Positions 17,542 to 26,563 of a DNA stretch of 64,000 bases are shown here, piece by piece. Position numbers and translations under genes: made by a program. The first letter of the stretch is position 1. The number at the start of each line of letters is the position of its first letter. The notes below the pieces were generated by a model. It saw only the letters and a program-made list of their open reading frames with translations, was not told where the DNA came from and ran no database searches. The stretch is from JACVRX01 sp963819885 (GTDB taxonomy: Bacteria; Actinomycetota; Actinomycetes; Jiangellales; Jiangellaceae): the NCBI GenBank assembly GCA_963819885.1, contig CAWFXV010000010.1, forward strand, positions 62,001 to 126,000, in the 5' to 3' direction.

Positions 17542-18392
17542 CGGCGAAGGAGACCTGGCTGCTGTCGATCACTCACCGCAGCGGTTACCGGTACGGGACT
17601 CCCGTGCTCAGCTCGTACAACGAGGCCCGGCTAACCCCCCGCACGGACTCCCGTCAGCGGGTGCTCGACGCGACCCTGGAGGTCAGTCCGGCCGCGGCCC
17701 TGTTCCGTTATGTCGACTACTTCGGGTCCGTGGTCACGGCGTTCGACCTGCATACGCCGCACACGGAGCTCACCGTTACGGCGGGTTGCGTCGTCGAGAC
17801 AGCAGCGGTGAGCGAGGCCGAGCCGGTGGAGCCCTGGTCGGCCATCGACGATCCCGACCTGCGCGACGAACTCGGTGAGTACCTCACCGCGACCGACCGC
17901 ACGGCACCCGACGACGTGATCGTCGCCGAGGCTGACCGGATCAGGTCGTCGTCCGATCCCCAACAGGCCGCAAGGTCTGCCGCGGGTTGGGTGCACGAGC
18001 GGCTCGCGTACGTGCCGGGCACGACCGGTGTTCAAACCAGCGCCGCACAGGCCATCGGCGATGGGCGCGGTGTCTGTCAGGACTTCGCGCATGCGACGAT
18101 CGCGATCCTGCGCGAGGCTGGCATCCCGGCGCGGTATGTCTCTGGCTATCTGCACCCGAAGTCGGAGGCAGGAGTCGGCGAGACCGTCACCGGCGAGAGC
18201 CATGCCTGGGTGGAGTGGTGGGTCGGGGACTGGTGGCCGTACGACCCGACGAACGACGCGATGCCGGGACCGGGTCACGTGATCATTGCGCGAGGCCGCG
18301 ACTACGGCGACGTGACGCCGGTTCGCGGCATCTATCACGGTGGCGACGGCGGTTCGGCTGAGGTCGCGGTCGAGGTGACCAGACTGCGATGA
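17538..18392 (+). CDS. Transglutaminase-like family protein
   Basis: Third gene of the operon, 284 aa from the ATG at 17538, which overlaps the previous stop. It has an N-terminal beta domain (SITHRSGYRYGTPVLSSYNE) and a transglutaminase-like core with the catalytic triad: Cys in GRGVCQDFAHATIA, His in SHAWVEWWVG and Asp in YDPTNDAM. Such proteins are cysteine proteases or amide-bond enzymes. In this operon type it probably processes the product of the ATP-grasp enzyme; that is an inference from gene linkage. Confidence 0.9.
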   Translation: MTAKETWLLSITHRSGYRYGTPVLSSYNEARLTPRTDSRQRVLDATLEVSPAAALFRYVDYFGSVVTAFDLHTPHTELTVTAGCVVETAAVSEAEPVEPWSAIDDPDLRDELGEYLTATDRTAPDDVIVAEADRIRSSSDPQQAARSAAGWVHERLAYVPGTTGVQTSAAQAIGDGRGVCQDFAHATIAILREAGIPARYVSGYLHPKSEAGVGETVTGESHAWVEWWVGDWWPYDPTNDAMPGPGHVIIARGRDYGDVTPVRGIYHGGDGGSAEVAVEVTRLR

Positions 18393-18424
18393 CTCCGCGT
18401 TGCCGTCAGGCAAGATGAGCAACT

Positions 18425-20110
18425 GTGACCGCTTCTGAACAGCTCAGTGACATAGCCGAGAAGTATTGGGAGGCTCGCCTCGAGGCCAGCCCGTTGTACG
18501 CCTCCTTCCTCGGCGATCACCGGTATGACGACCAGGCCGATGACCTGTCTGTCGATGCGGACCAGGCTCGACGAGCTCGGTGGACCGAGCTGCGCGGCCA
18601 GGCGGCTGCCGTGGACGCCGACAGCCTGGCCGAAACCGACCGGGTGACGAGGGACCTGCTGGCGGAGGAACTCGACGACTCGATCCGCTCCATCGACCAC
18701 CGTTTGATCGAGCTGGCATCGGACCAGATGCAGGGCGTGCATGCCGACCTTCTCGTGATCGCGGGGCAGCTGCGCGCCCCGGAGCCGGAGCATGCCCGGA
18801 TGGCCCTCGCCCGCGTGGGGGAGCTGGCCCGGATGCTGGACCAGGGCGCACAGCGGTACCTGGCCGGTGTACGCGACGGCCGGACGCCGGCTCAGATCAA
18901 CGTGACGCGATCGCTCAATCAGGTCACCAGCTACCTCGACTCGCCGTTGGCCACAGACCCGTTCGTCAACCTCGCCGGCCCGCAGGCGTGGGACGACAGC
19001 GAGAGCTGGCGTGCGGAGATGACCGACGCCGTCCGGGATGTACTCCGCCCGGCTTTCGAGCGCTATAGGGACGTGTTCACCACCGAGCTGCAGCCGGTCG
19101 CACGGCCGGACGACCGGCCGGGGCTGTGCCATATCCCGGGCGGCGACGAGATCTACCAGATCCTGATCGAGCACCACACCGGGCTGCCACTCACGGCTCG
19201 AGAGCTGCACGACATCGGTGTGCAAGAAACGACGAACAGACTGCCAGCGGAGTTCGCAGACATCGGCTCTGGAGCATTCGGGACGGCCGACCTGGAGCAG
19301 ATCTTCGGCAAACTGAAGAACGATCCCGATCTGCGGTACGTCGATGGCGATGCGATCGTCGCCCACGCTCAGCGCTGTCTGGATTCGGCTGCGGCGGTGA
19401 TGGGCGACTGGTTCGGCATCCTGCCGCAAGCGCCGTGCGTGCTCACGCCGGTTCCCGAGTATCTCGAGGCGGACGTGCCTGGTGCCTACTACCTGCCGCC
19501 GGCTCCCGACGGAAGCCGCCCGGGGACGTATTACGTCAACCTCCACCAACCCACAGAGCGCGGCCGGTTCTCGACGGCGGCGATCGCCTTCCACGAGGCC
19601 ATTCCCGGCCACCATCTCCAGCTTGCCATTGCGACCGAGCGGACGGACCTGCCGTCGTTCCGTCGGATGACGACCGGACACAACGCGTTCGTGGAGGGCT
19701 GGGCGCTCTACACCGAGCGGCTCGCCGACGAAATGGGCTTGTACGACACCCCACTCGACCGACTGGGCATGGTGGCGTCCGACGGCTGGCGAGCGTGTCG
19801 GCTGGTCGTCGACACGGGTTTGCACGCAATGGGCTGGAGCCGCCAGCAGGCGATCGATTTCATGGTCGAGCACATGCCGGTCGACATCGACACCATCACC
19901 GTGGAGGTCGACCGCTACATCGGCATGCCGGCTCAAGCGTTGTCGTACAAGGTCGGGCAGCGGGAGATCCTCCGCCTTCGGGCTGATGCACGCGCGACGC
20001 TGGGGGAGCGGTTCGACATCAAGGGCTTCCACGACGTCGTCCTGGGCGCAGCGACGATCAGCCTGCCGATCCTGCGTCGGCGGGTCGAGGACTGGGTGCA
20101 AGCGCAGTAG
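18425..20110 (+). CDS. DUF885 family protein (putative metallopeptidase-like)
   Basis: A 561-aa cytoplasmic protein with a GTG start, beginning MTASEQLSDIAEKYWEARLE. It has the DUF885 landmarks: an HExxH-like zinc motif in FHEAIPGHHLQLA (about residue 383), YYLPPAPDGSRPGTYYVNL and EGWALYTERLADEMG. Family members resemble M32/M2-type peptidases in fold and motif, but few have been characterised, so the substrate is unknown. It starts 32 nt after the transglutaminase gene and may be co-transcribed with it. Confidence 0.85.
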   Translation: MTASEQLSDIAEKYWEARLEASPLYASFLGDHRYDDQADDLSVDADQARRARWTELRGQAAAVDADSLAETDRVTRDLLAEELDDSIRSIDHRLIELASDQMQGVHADLLVIAGQLRAPEPEHARMALARVGELARMLDQGAQRYLAGVRDGRTPAQINVTRSLNQVTSYLDSPLATDPFVNLAGPQAWDDSESWRAEMTDAVRDVLRPAFERYRDVFTTELQPVARPDDRPGLCHIPGGDEIYQILIEHHTGLPLTARELHDIGVQETTNRLPAEFADIGSGAFGTADLEQIFGKLKNDPDLRYVDGDAIVAHAQRCLDSAAAVMGDWFGILPQAPCVLTPVPEYLEADVPGAYYLPPAPDGSRPGTYYVNLHQPTERGRFSTAAIAFHEAIPGHHLQLAIATERTDLPSFRRMTTGHNAFVEGWALYTERLADEMGLYDTPLDRLGMVASDGWRACRLVVDTGLHAMGWSRQQAIDFMVEHMPVDIDTITVEVDRYIGMPAQALSYKVGQREILRLRADARATLGERFDIKGFHDVVLGAATISLPILRRRVEDWVQAQ

Positions 20111-20498
20111 GTCCGCGCGCGGAAGTTCCGGCGCATCGGCCGGCCCGCCGCCCTTCCTTAGATTGGCACGTCACGCGGTCGCGGATGGCACAGCTGGCTG
20201 TTGCTGTGGTGGGCTGTTTGTCCGTTATGTGGAGCGGCAGAGCGTGCCAATCGGCGTGGTGAGGGTCCGGCTCAGTGCCGCGGACGAGGCACGGTCGGAG
20301 TGGGTCTGATGTGACCGCGGTCACCGGCCAACCCGCGAGCCACAGTGGGCCAGATCACCCATTCGGGCGGAACACGAAATTTCGGGCAGTCGTTAGCCAA
20401 CAGTCTGACGGCACTTCTCGCTCGTGAGACCCGCCCCGCCGTTTCCGGGGTTTGCGCGCTCCAGCGCCTAATTCACTGTCCCCGACCGACGGATCCTC
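20111..20498. other. Non-coding region with a long-range inverted repeat
   Basis: This 388-bp gap between the DUF885 gene and an M23 peptidase gene holds no supported ORF. It contains a 10-bp perfect inverted repeat (20161-20170 and 20243-20252) enclosing a G/T-rich, comparatively low-GC stretch, and a palindrome CGAAATTTCG at about 20380. Upstream of cell-wall hydrolases in actinobacteria a c-di-AMP (ydaO-type) riboswitch is often found, but I could not match its conserved blocks here. Confidence 0.4.
20161..20252 (+). repeat. 10-bp inverted repeat enclosing 72 nt
   Basis: GATTGGCACG at 20161-20170 is the exact reverse complement of CGTGCCAATC at 20243-20252. The 72 nt between them are rich in G and T (for example GTGGTGGGCTGTTTGTCCG) and could fold into a multi-branch RNA. 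A -10-like TTAGAT lies at about 20158-20163. It could be a small structured RNA or the ends of a decayed element. Confidence 0.35.
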
Positions 20499-21569
20499 AT
20501 GCCCGCCTTGACACATCCCGCCCGGACAACCCTGGGTTTGCTCTGCACCGCCGGGATCGCTCTCGCAGCCGCACTCCCTGCCGCGGCATCCCCGCGATCA
20601 GCCGCTGCCGACCCGACGACGATTTCGGCTGCCGCATCGGCGGTGCAGGCGGCGAGCGCCGCCCAAGCGACGGCAAACCAGTCGATGTCCGAAGCGGAGC
20701 GAGCCGTAGCAGACAACACCGACCTGCTCGACAGCGCTGCGCACAGGTTGGTCGCGGCTCGGTCCACATTGACCCGGCTCAGTGCGTTGGTGGACGAGGC
20801 TGTCGACCAGCGTCCCGGACGGGGGAGCGGGCTGCTGGACTTGGCCGCGGGGGCAACCGACGTGGCCGCAGAAGTTGCCGGGATCGTGGTCGCGCCCGTC
20901 GCCATGGCGCTGAATCCGATCTCGGCGGCCCTCGGTCGGCACACACCGACCGGGCCCGGGCCGACCCCGGTGCCAGGCGGGGCAGAGCACGATCTGCGGC
21001 TAGCTCGGGCGGCGGCGATCCGAGAACATCGGGCCGCCGCCGAGGAGGTATCCAGGGCAGAGCGCGCCCTCAACGTGGCCGCAGGAGAGCTGACGGCGGC
21101 CCGAGCTGCGGAGCGGAACGCCTCCGCGACGATGGCGGCGGCGAGTCAGGAGGCCGAAGCGTTGGTCGCATCGTTGGGCATCGACAAGCGGCTGGTCCGG
21201 CCGGGTGACGGCGCTGTCTCGAGCCCCTTCGGCACCCGCGGCCACCCGATCACGGGCGGCCACAAGCTGCACAGCGGGATCGACTTCCAGTACGGCGACG
21301 GGCAGGCCTACGCAGCGGCACCCGGGACCGTCGTCGAGGTCGGCCGCGATCCGGCATATGGAAACCTGGTCACGATCGCCCATGGCCAAGGGATCACCAC
21401 GCGTTACGCCCATCTGGCGGCCACCTTGGTCAATCCGGGTGACGCCGTGGCGCCTGGGCAGATCGTTGGGAAGATCGGTTCGACCGGCTTGTCCACCGGG
21501 CCGCACCTGCACTTCGAGATTCTGGTCGAGGGGAAATTTCAGGATCCGGCCGGGTGGCTTGGCGGCTAG
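20499..21569 (+). CDS. Secreted M23 family metallopeptidase
   Basis: Cell-wall endopeptidase of 356 aa. The N-terminus is a signal peptide (LGLLCTAGIALAAALPAAAS). An Ala-rich helical region follows (about residues 40-215, probable coiled coil with a flexible middle near 105-165). The M23 domain occupies about 230-350 with both zinc motifs: HSGID (in KLHSGIDFQYGD) and HLHF (in GPHLHFEILV). Coiled coil plus LytM resembles the broken gene after ftsX, so this may be a partially redundant hydrolase. It has its own upstream region of 388 bp. Confidence 0.9.
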   Translation: MPALTHPARTTLGLLCTAGIALAAALPAAASPRSAAADPTTISAAASAVQAASAAQATANQSMSEAERAVADNTDLLDSAAHRLVAARSTLTRLSALVDEAVDQRPGRGSGLLDLAAGATDVAAEVAGIVVAPVAMALNPISAALGRHTPTGPGPTPVPGGAEHDLRLARAAAIREHRAAAEEVSRAERALNVAAGELTAARAAERNASATMAAASQEAEALVASLGIDKRLVRPGDGAVSSPFGTRGHPITGGHKLHSGIDFQYGDGQAYAAAPGTVVEVGRDPAYGNLVTIAHGQGITTRYAHLAATLVNPGDAVAPGQIVGKIGSTGLSTGPHLHFEILVEGKFQDPAGWLGG

Positions 21570-21596
21570 CCGCGTTGCGCTGGGTAGATTCCGGCC

Positions 21597-22415
21597 GTGA
21601 ATGACCGCCCGGACTCCACGTACGCATGGATCTGGCTCCTCACGGACTACGGCCGCCGCGATGGCTTCGTCGCGGCCTGCCGCGGGGTCATCGCCCGGAT
21701 AGCGCCGTTGGTGCGGGTCGAGGACATCACGCACGACGTGCCGGCGCACGACGTCCGGCACGGCGCGGTCGTCCTCGCGCAGACAGTGAAGTACTTGCCG
21801 CCGTCGGTAGTGGTCGGAGTCGTGGATCCCGGCGTCGGAACATCCCGGCGGGCAATCGCGTTGGCGGCGGGCGAGCTCATCTTGGTGGGCCCGGACAACG
21901 GACTCTTGCTGTGGGCGGCTGACTCCCTGGGCGGCGCGACAGCAGCGGTCGAACTCACCGAACCCGACTTCCTCTTGGACGTGTCGACTCCGACATTCGC
22001 TGGGCGTGACGTGTTCGCGCCGGCCGCGGCGCACCTGGCCGTTGGGGTTCCATTGGCTGCCCTCGGCCGCCCGCTGTCAGTCGACGATCTGACGCACATG
22101 CCGACGCCGCGGGTCGAGATCGACGCCGGTGTCCTCGATACCGAGGTGCTCACCGTCGATCGATTCGGGAACGTGCAGCTCTTTGCAACGGTGGCGGACC
22201 TGACCGCCGCCGGCCTCGATAGCGGCGTCGTCCGGATTGGCGTGCGCGACCAGTCCGTCCCGTCGACCGTCGGTGCCACCTTCGCCGATGTCCCGCTCGG
22301 CGACGTCGTTCTGTTCATCGACTCGGCCCGACATGTCGCGTTGGCCGTCAACGGGGGTGACGCTGCCACCACACTCGACCTTCGCCCGGGTGACGTCGTC
22401 GTCCTCACCCGCTGA
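21597..22415 (+). CDS. SAM hydrolase (DUF62, SAM hydroxide adenosyltransferase)
   Basis: This 272-aa protein of the DUF62/fluorinase superfamily is expected to use water to split S-adenosylmethionine into adenosine and methionine. The GTG start gives the N-terminal LLTDYGRRDGFVAACRGV with the conserved Asp. Further family blocks are ITHDVPAHDVRHGAVVL, VGVVDPGVGTSRRAIAL, GPDNGLLLWA and FAGRDVFAPAAAHLA, then a C-terminal beta domain (TVDRFGNVQL). It starts 27 nt after the M23 gene on the same strand. The loop signature of halogenating relatives is not evident. Confidence 0.88.
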   Translation: MNDRPDSTYAWIWLLTDYGRRDGFVAACRGVIARIAPLVRVEDITHDVPAHDVRHGAVVLAQTVKYLPPSVVVGVVDPGVGTSRRAIALAAGELILVGPDNGLLLWAADSLGGATAAVELTEPDFLLDVSTPTFAGRDVFAPAAAHLAVGVPLAALGRPLSVDDLTHMPTPRVEIDAGVLDTEVLTVDRFGNVQLFATVADLTAAGLDSGVVRIGVRDQSVPSTVGATFADVPLGDVVLFIDSARHVALAVNGGDAATTLDLRPGDVVVLTR

Positions 22416-22419
22416 GTGA

Positions 22420-23544
22420 TCACCTCGAGGCGGCTGCGGTTTCCGTCCCCTCGTGTAGCGCCGCGTAGATCCGATCGCGCATCGCATTCGCCTCGTCAGC
22501 GGTCATGGTGCGGTCCGTGGGTCGCAGGACGACTCGAAGGAGGACATTGTCCTGTCCGGGCAGCATGCCCAGCCGCTTCCGCGCAGGGGCTGGGACGTCA
22601 TCGTGCGAAGTGATCGCGAGGATCGCGACCTCTTCCACCAGTTCCGCATCGCCGCCGAGTGCCTCCCGAACCCGATCGCCCAAGGTTTCCGCATCGGCAC
22701 CCGCCGTGACGGCGATCGACAGGTCGCGCCGGGCTGGCGGAAGATCCGAGACCGGCCGGTAGGGGATTAGATCCAGCATCTGTGAACTGATCCGCGAATC
22801 CTCCGAACGGAGAAGCCGAATGTCGGGAATTCTCTTGCGGAGCATGAGAATTCGGTCCAGGCCGATGCCCAGCGCCAGGCCGCTCCAGTCCGGCTGTTCC
22901 AGGCCCGCGGCCGCGAGCACGTGCGGAGCCGCAAGCCCACATTCGCCGACCTCGACCAGCTGATCGTCGTCGACCACGTCGATCTGTCGACCGTCATGCG
23001 TATAGGGATGCCGGGTGAGCGTCCAGCGCCAGGTTCTTCCAGGCAGCAGCGCGGTCATCACGTCGTCGACCATGCGCTCGAGGTCACCAGAGTCGAGGCG
23101 CCGGCAGCCGCGCCGAAGACGCCATAGGTCGAGCTGATGCGGGGCGCCGGTGTGCAGTCGATCGATGACATCGCGCCGATGGCAGATTCCGGGCAGCGCG
23201 ATGAGGACGTCGTCGGAGCTCGGATTGGCGGCGGCGAGGCGCCGCAGAGTCGGCGGTACGCCGGCCGACGTATGGCCGCGGAGCACCAACGTCTCGCTGA
23301 GGTACCGCGTATACCGGATATCCCTGGCGATCGCGTCGACCGGATAGCCGAGCCGGTCGTAGTGGTCTTCGACCGGGACCACCGTCGGTGTGCGGACGAG
23401 ATGGACCTCAGGCGATCCGGTCGGAGCCGCCACGGCCGCTGCGACCAGGCGCTGCATCGCGTGCGGACCCTGGGCGGGATCAGTGAGGTCGCGGAGGGTG
23501 AGTGCGTCGACGAGTGCGTCGAGAGTGATGGGGATGGTGGACAT
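22420..23544 (-). CDS. Stand-alone PheS-like class II synthetase homologue with FDX-ACB domain
   Basis: This 374-aa protein combines a phenylalanyl-tRNA synthetase-like catalytic core (about residues 70-265) with a C-terminal ferredoxin-fold anticodon-binding domain (DLPPARRDLSIAVTAGADAE onward). The class II motif 3 region is clear (LALGIGLDRILMLRKRIPDI). It is neither a normal alpha subunit (no long tRNA-binding coiled coil) nor a beta subunit. I recall this architecture being named PheS-related mystery ligase (SrmL) in genome annotation. It may aminoacylate a carrier or a small molecule. ATG start after GAAAGG. It is convergent with the SAM hydrolase gene. Confidence 0.75.
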   Translation of the reverse strand: MSTIPITLDALVDALTLRDLTDPAQGPHAMQRLVAAAVAAPTGSPEVHLVRTPTVVPVEDHYDRLGYPVDAIARDIRYTRYLSETLVLRGHTSAGVPPTLRRLAAANPSSDDVLIALPGICHRRDVIDRLHTGAPHQLDLWRLRRGCRRLDSGDLERMVDDVMTALLPGRTWRWTLTRHPYTHDGRQIDVVDDDQLVEVGECGLAAPHVLAAAGLEQPDWSGLALGIGLDRILMLRKRIPDIRLLRSEDSRISSQMLDLIPYRPVSDLPPARRDLSIAVTAGADAETLGDRVREALGGDAELVEEVAILAITSHDDVPAPARKRLGMLPGQDNVLLRVVLRPTDRTMTADEANAMRDRIYAALHEGTETAAASR

Positions 23545-23823
23545 GACCGGCCCTTTCCAGGCGGAGAGGTTGGCGGGGAACCTCCCCCGGCCGGTCGTCC
23601 GTGCAGAGGGTCAGCCGAGTGTGCCCTCCGGGCGGCGGACGTGCGCCGGCCGGGGGCGACCAAACCTGAGCTGACCTGTCATGGGATCCAGGGTAACTCG
23701 CTGCTGACCGGCTGGTCGATGTGCTTTTGCGCGTCGATCGAGCTGGACGGATGCGCGGAGCGAGCACCGGTGGGACGATCCATCACATCTCGTCGCAGCG
23801 CGATCGTCCGAAGGAGTCGGCCC

Positions 23824-25228
23824 GTGGCCAGCGTTCCCAGCGTGTCCTATTCGATCACCGTCCGGCTCGAGGTTCCCGCCGGTGGCACGGCGGTTAGCCA
23901 GCTGACGGCAGCCGTGGAAAAGGCCGGCGGGCTGGTCACTGCGCTGGATGTGACCGGCTCCGGGCACGACCGCATCCGCGTCGACGTCACGTGCGCAGCG
24001 ACGTCGACAGCGCATGCGGACGAGCTCGCTGAGGCGCTGCGGTCTGTCGAGGGCGTGACGATCAGCCACGTCAGCGACCGCACCTTCCTCGTGCACCTCG
24101 GTGGCAAGCTCGAGGTTCGCTCGAAGGTGCCAATCCGTAATCGCGACGATCTCTCCTTGGTCTATACCCCCGGCGTTGCTCGCGTGTGCCTGGCCATTGC
24201 CGAGAACCCCGAGGACGCGCGTCGGCTGACGATCAAGCGCAACACCGTCGCCGTCGTCACCGATGGCTCCGCTGTGCTCGGGCTCGGCAACCTGGGAGCG
24301 CTGGCGGCATTGCCGGTCATGGAAGGCAAGGCCGCATTGTTCAAGCGGTTCGCCGACATCGACGCGTTCCCCATCTGCCTGGATACGCAGGACACCGATC
24401 GAGATCGTCCGGATCGTCCAGGCGATCGCCCCGGTCTTCGCGGGCATCAACCTGGAGGACATCTCGGCGCCTCGGTGCTTCGAGGTGGAGGCCCGGCTAC
24501 GGGAACTGCTCGACATCCCCGTGTTCCACGACGACCAACACGGCACTGCGATCGTTGTGCTGGCTGCGCTCTACAACGCGCTCAAGGTCGTCGGCAAGGA
24601 CATCGGCACGATCAAGATCACCATGGCCGGCGCCGGCGCGGCCGGCAATGCCATCGCTCAGCTGCTGGTGAAGGCGGGCGCACGAGACATCGTCGCCGCC
24701 GATCGGCGAGGCGTGCTCCATGCTCAGCGGGAGGATCTCCGCGGCAACGCCAACTGGTTCACCGAGAACACCAATCCCCGAGGTGTCACGGGCAGTCTGC
24801 GCGAAGCTCTCGCTGGCGCCGACGTGTTCATCGGGGTGTCCGGCCCGAACATCCTCGATGGCGACGACATCGCGACGATGGCCGACGATTCGGTCGTCTT
24901 CGCTTTGGCCAACCCCGATCCCGAGGTGGAACCGGTCGCGGCTGCAGCGCACGCCACCGTGGTCGCGACCGGCCGAAGCGACTACCCGAACCAGATCAAC
25001 AACGTGCTGGCATTCCCCGGTGTCTTCCGCGGCCTTCTCGACGCACACAGCAAGAGCATCACCAGCGAGATGCTGCTCGCGGCGGCAAAGGCGTTGTCGG
25101 GAACGGTCAGTGACGACGAGCTGAATGCCACCTACATCGTGCCCAGCGTGTTCCACCCGGGCGTCACCGAGACCGTCGCTGCCGCCGTCAAGCGGAGTGT
25201 CGAGGAGATCAGGTCCGCGATGGCGTAG
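23824..25228 (+). pseudogene. NAD-dependent malic enzyme with ACT domain, disrupted by a frameshift
   Basis: The GTG at 23824 (AAGGAG eight nt upstream) starts an ACT-like regulatory domain (YSITVRLEVPAGGTAVSQL) followed by the malic enzyme core: SLVYTPGVARVCLAIAENP, TDGSAVLGLGNLGALAALP, FPICLDTQDT. At 24396-24402 the frame breaks (ACCGATCGAG, one base too many). The next frame continues IVRIVQAIAPVFAGINLEDI, FHDDQHGTAIVVLAALYNAL and the NAD domain GAGAAGNAIAQLL to a stop at 25228. The enzyme decarboxylates malate to pyruvate. Both parts are well conserved, so the insertion is recent or a consensus error. Confidence 0.85.
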
Positions 25229-25287
25229 GAGTGTCCTGTCGATCTGAGCTGATCGCGCCTGTCTAGATATCCCAGGGGCGTGTGTCG

Positions 25288-26553
25288 TCAAGCGGCGGCG
25301 GCACGGTGGGACCATGCGGTGGCCTCGTTGTAGCGGATTCGGTGGCGTAGGCAGCCGTCGAGGATGCCCACGAGGCGGTTCGATAGGGCTCGTAGTCCCT
25401 GATTGTGGGTCGCGCCGCGGGCTCGGTGGCTGTCGTAGAACGCTCGGGCGCCGGGGGATGCGGTGAGCGCGGCGAAGGCTTGTTGGTGCAGGGCATCAGC
25501 GAGGCGCCTGTTGCGCGCATATCGAGCTAGGACGACTCGGCGGGTGCCGGAGGCCTTGGTGATCGGGCTGGTGCCGGCGTAGTTGCGGCGGGCCTTTGCG
25601 TCGGCGAAGCGGGTGTTGTCGTCGCCGAACTCGGCGAGCACCCGGGCGCCAAGGACCCCTCCAAGGCCAGGTTGGCTGGTGATGATCTCAGCGTCCGGGT
25701 GCTGGCCAAAACACCGCTCCACCTCGGCTTCGAGGCTCTGGACCTGGTCGGCCATGGTGATGATCACCGCGACCAGCGACCGCACGCTGACGCCGTAGGC
25801 CTCGGTGAGTGCCTCGGACAAGCCCAACTGCTCGGTGCGCAATGCGGTGAGGATCTGCTCGGCCCGGCGCTCAAGGTTGCGTTGTCGACCTGCTCTGCGC
25901 AGCACCGCCACGATTCGTGGCTTGGTCAGCGACTGGCCCAGCGTGGGGGTCGGCGCGATCGCCAGAACCGCGATCGCGTCTCGTCCCGCCAGATCCTCGC
26001 TGAACGCCGCCAGCGCGGCAGGGTAGAACTCGCGCAGCATCGACCGCAGCTGGTTGGTCTGTCGTTGCCGGGTCCAGATCATCGTCTGATGGGTCCGGGC
26101 CAGGGTCTTGACGACCTCAGCGCGCTCACTGTCGCCCGCGACCGGGCGATGGTGGTCTCGGTCGGTACGGATGATCTCGGCGAGCACGTGCGCATCGCCG
26201 GGGTCGCTCTTGGCGCCCGAGGAGGTGTGCCGCTGCCGATAGCGGGCGGCTTGTATCGGGTTGATCGCGTAGACCACATAGCCGGCCGCCACCAGCGCTT
26301 GGACCCACCCACCACGGTCGGTTTCGATCCCGACGATCACCGAGCTCGGCTCGTCGGTGTCCTGGAGATGGTCGGCAACCAGGGCATGCAGCTGCGCAAG
26401 ACCGGCCACACCCTCGGGCAGCCGACGCCGTACCAGGACCCGTCCCTGCTCGTCTTGCAGTTCGATGTCGTGATGGGCCTCGGCCCAGTCGTCGCCCAGA
26501 AAGAGCAACCCCGTTCGCCTCCTCGAATCGCACCGATCGATCGTCCACAGCAA
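25288..26553 (-). CDS. IS110-family transposase (DEDD RuvC-like)
   Basis: Full-length 421-aa transposase/recombinase. The N-terminal DEDD_Tnp_IS110 domain shows the acidic residues in LFLGDDWAEAHHDIEL, VIVGIETDRGGWV and SDPGDAHVLAEIIR. The C-terminal Transposase_20 domain shows SQPGLGGVLGARVLAEFGD and the conserved serine region YAGTSPITKASGTRR. IS110 enzymes use a bridge RNA to choose target and donor sites. No frameshift or stop is seen, so the element may be active. The start is uncertain; an internal start nearer LLFLGDDW is possible. Confidence 0.92.
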   Translation of the reverse strand: MLWTIDRCDSRRRTGLLFLGDDWAEAHHDIELQDEQGRVLVRRRLPEGVAGLAQLHALVADHLQDTDEPSSVIVGIETDRGGWVQALVAAGYVVYAINPIQAARYRQRHTSSGAKSDPGDAHVLAEIIRTDRDHHRPVAGDSERAEVVKTLARTHQTMIWTRQRQTNQLRSMLREFYPAALAAFSEDLAGRDAIAVLAIAPTPTLGQSLTKPRIVAVLRRAGRQRNLERRAEQILTALRTEQLGLSEALTEAYGVSVRSLVAVIITMADQVQSLEAEVERCFGQHPDAEIITSQPGLGGVLGARVLAEFGDDNTRFADAKARRNYAGTSPITKASGTRRVVLARYARNRRLADALHQQAFAALTASPGARAFYDSHRARGATHNQGLRALSNRLVGILDGCLRHRIRYNEATAWSHRAAAA

Positions 26554-26563
26554 GCCTGCAGCG

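Noticed and set aside
18335..20101. 588-codon open frame antisense to the DUF885 gene
   Set aside because: Same GC-bias effect; no ribosome site, no domain, composition of a shadow frame.
20111..20498. c-di-AMP (ydaO-type) riboswitch before the M23 gene
   Set aside because: The position is typical, but I could not align the conserved sequence blocks. It is recorded only as an unexplained inverted repeat.
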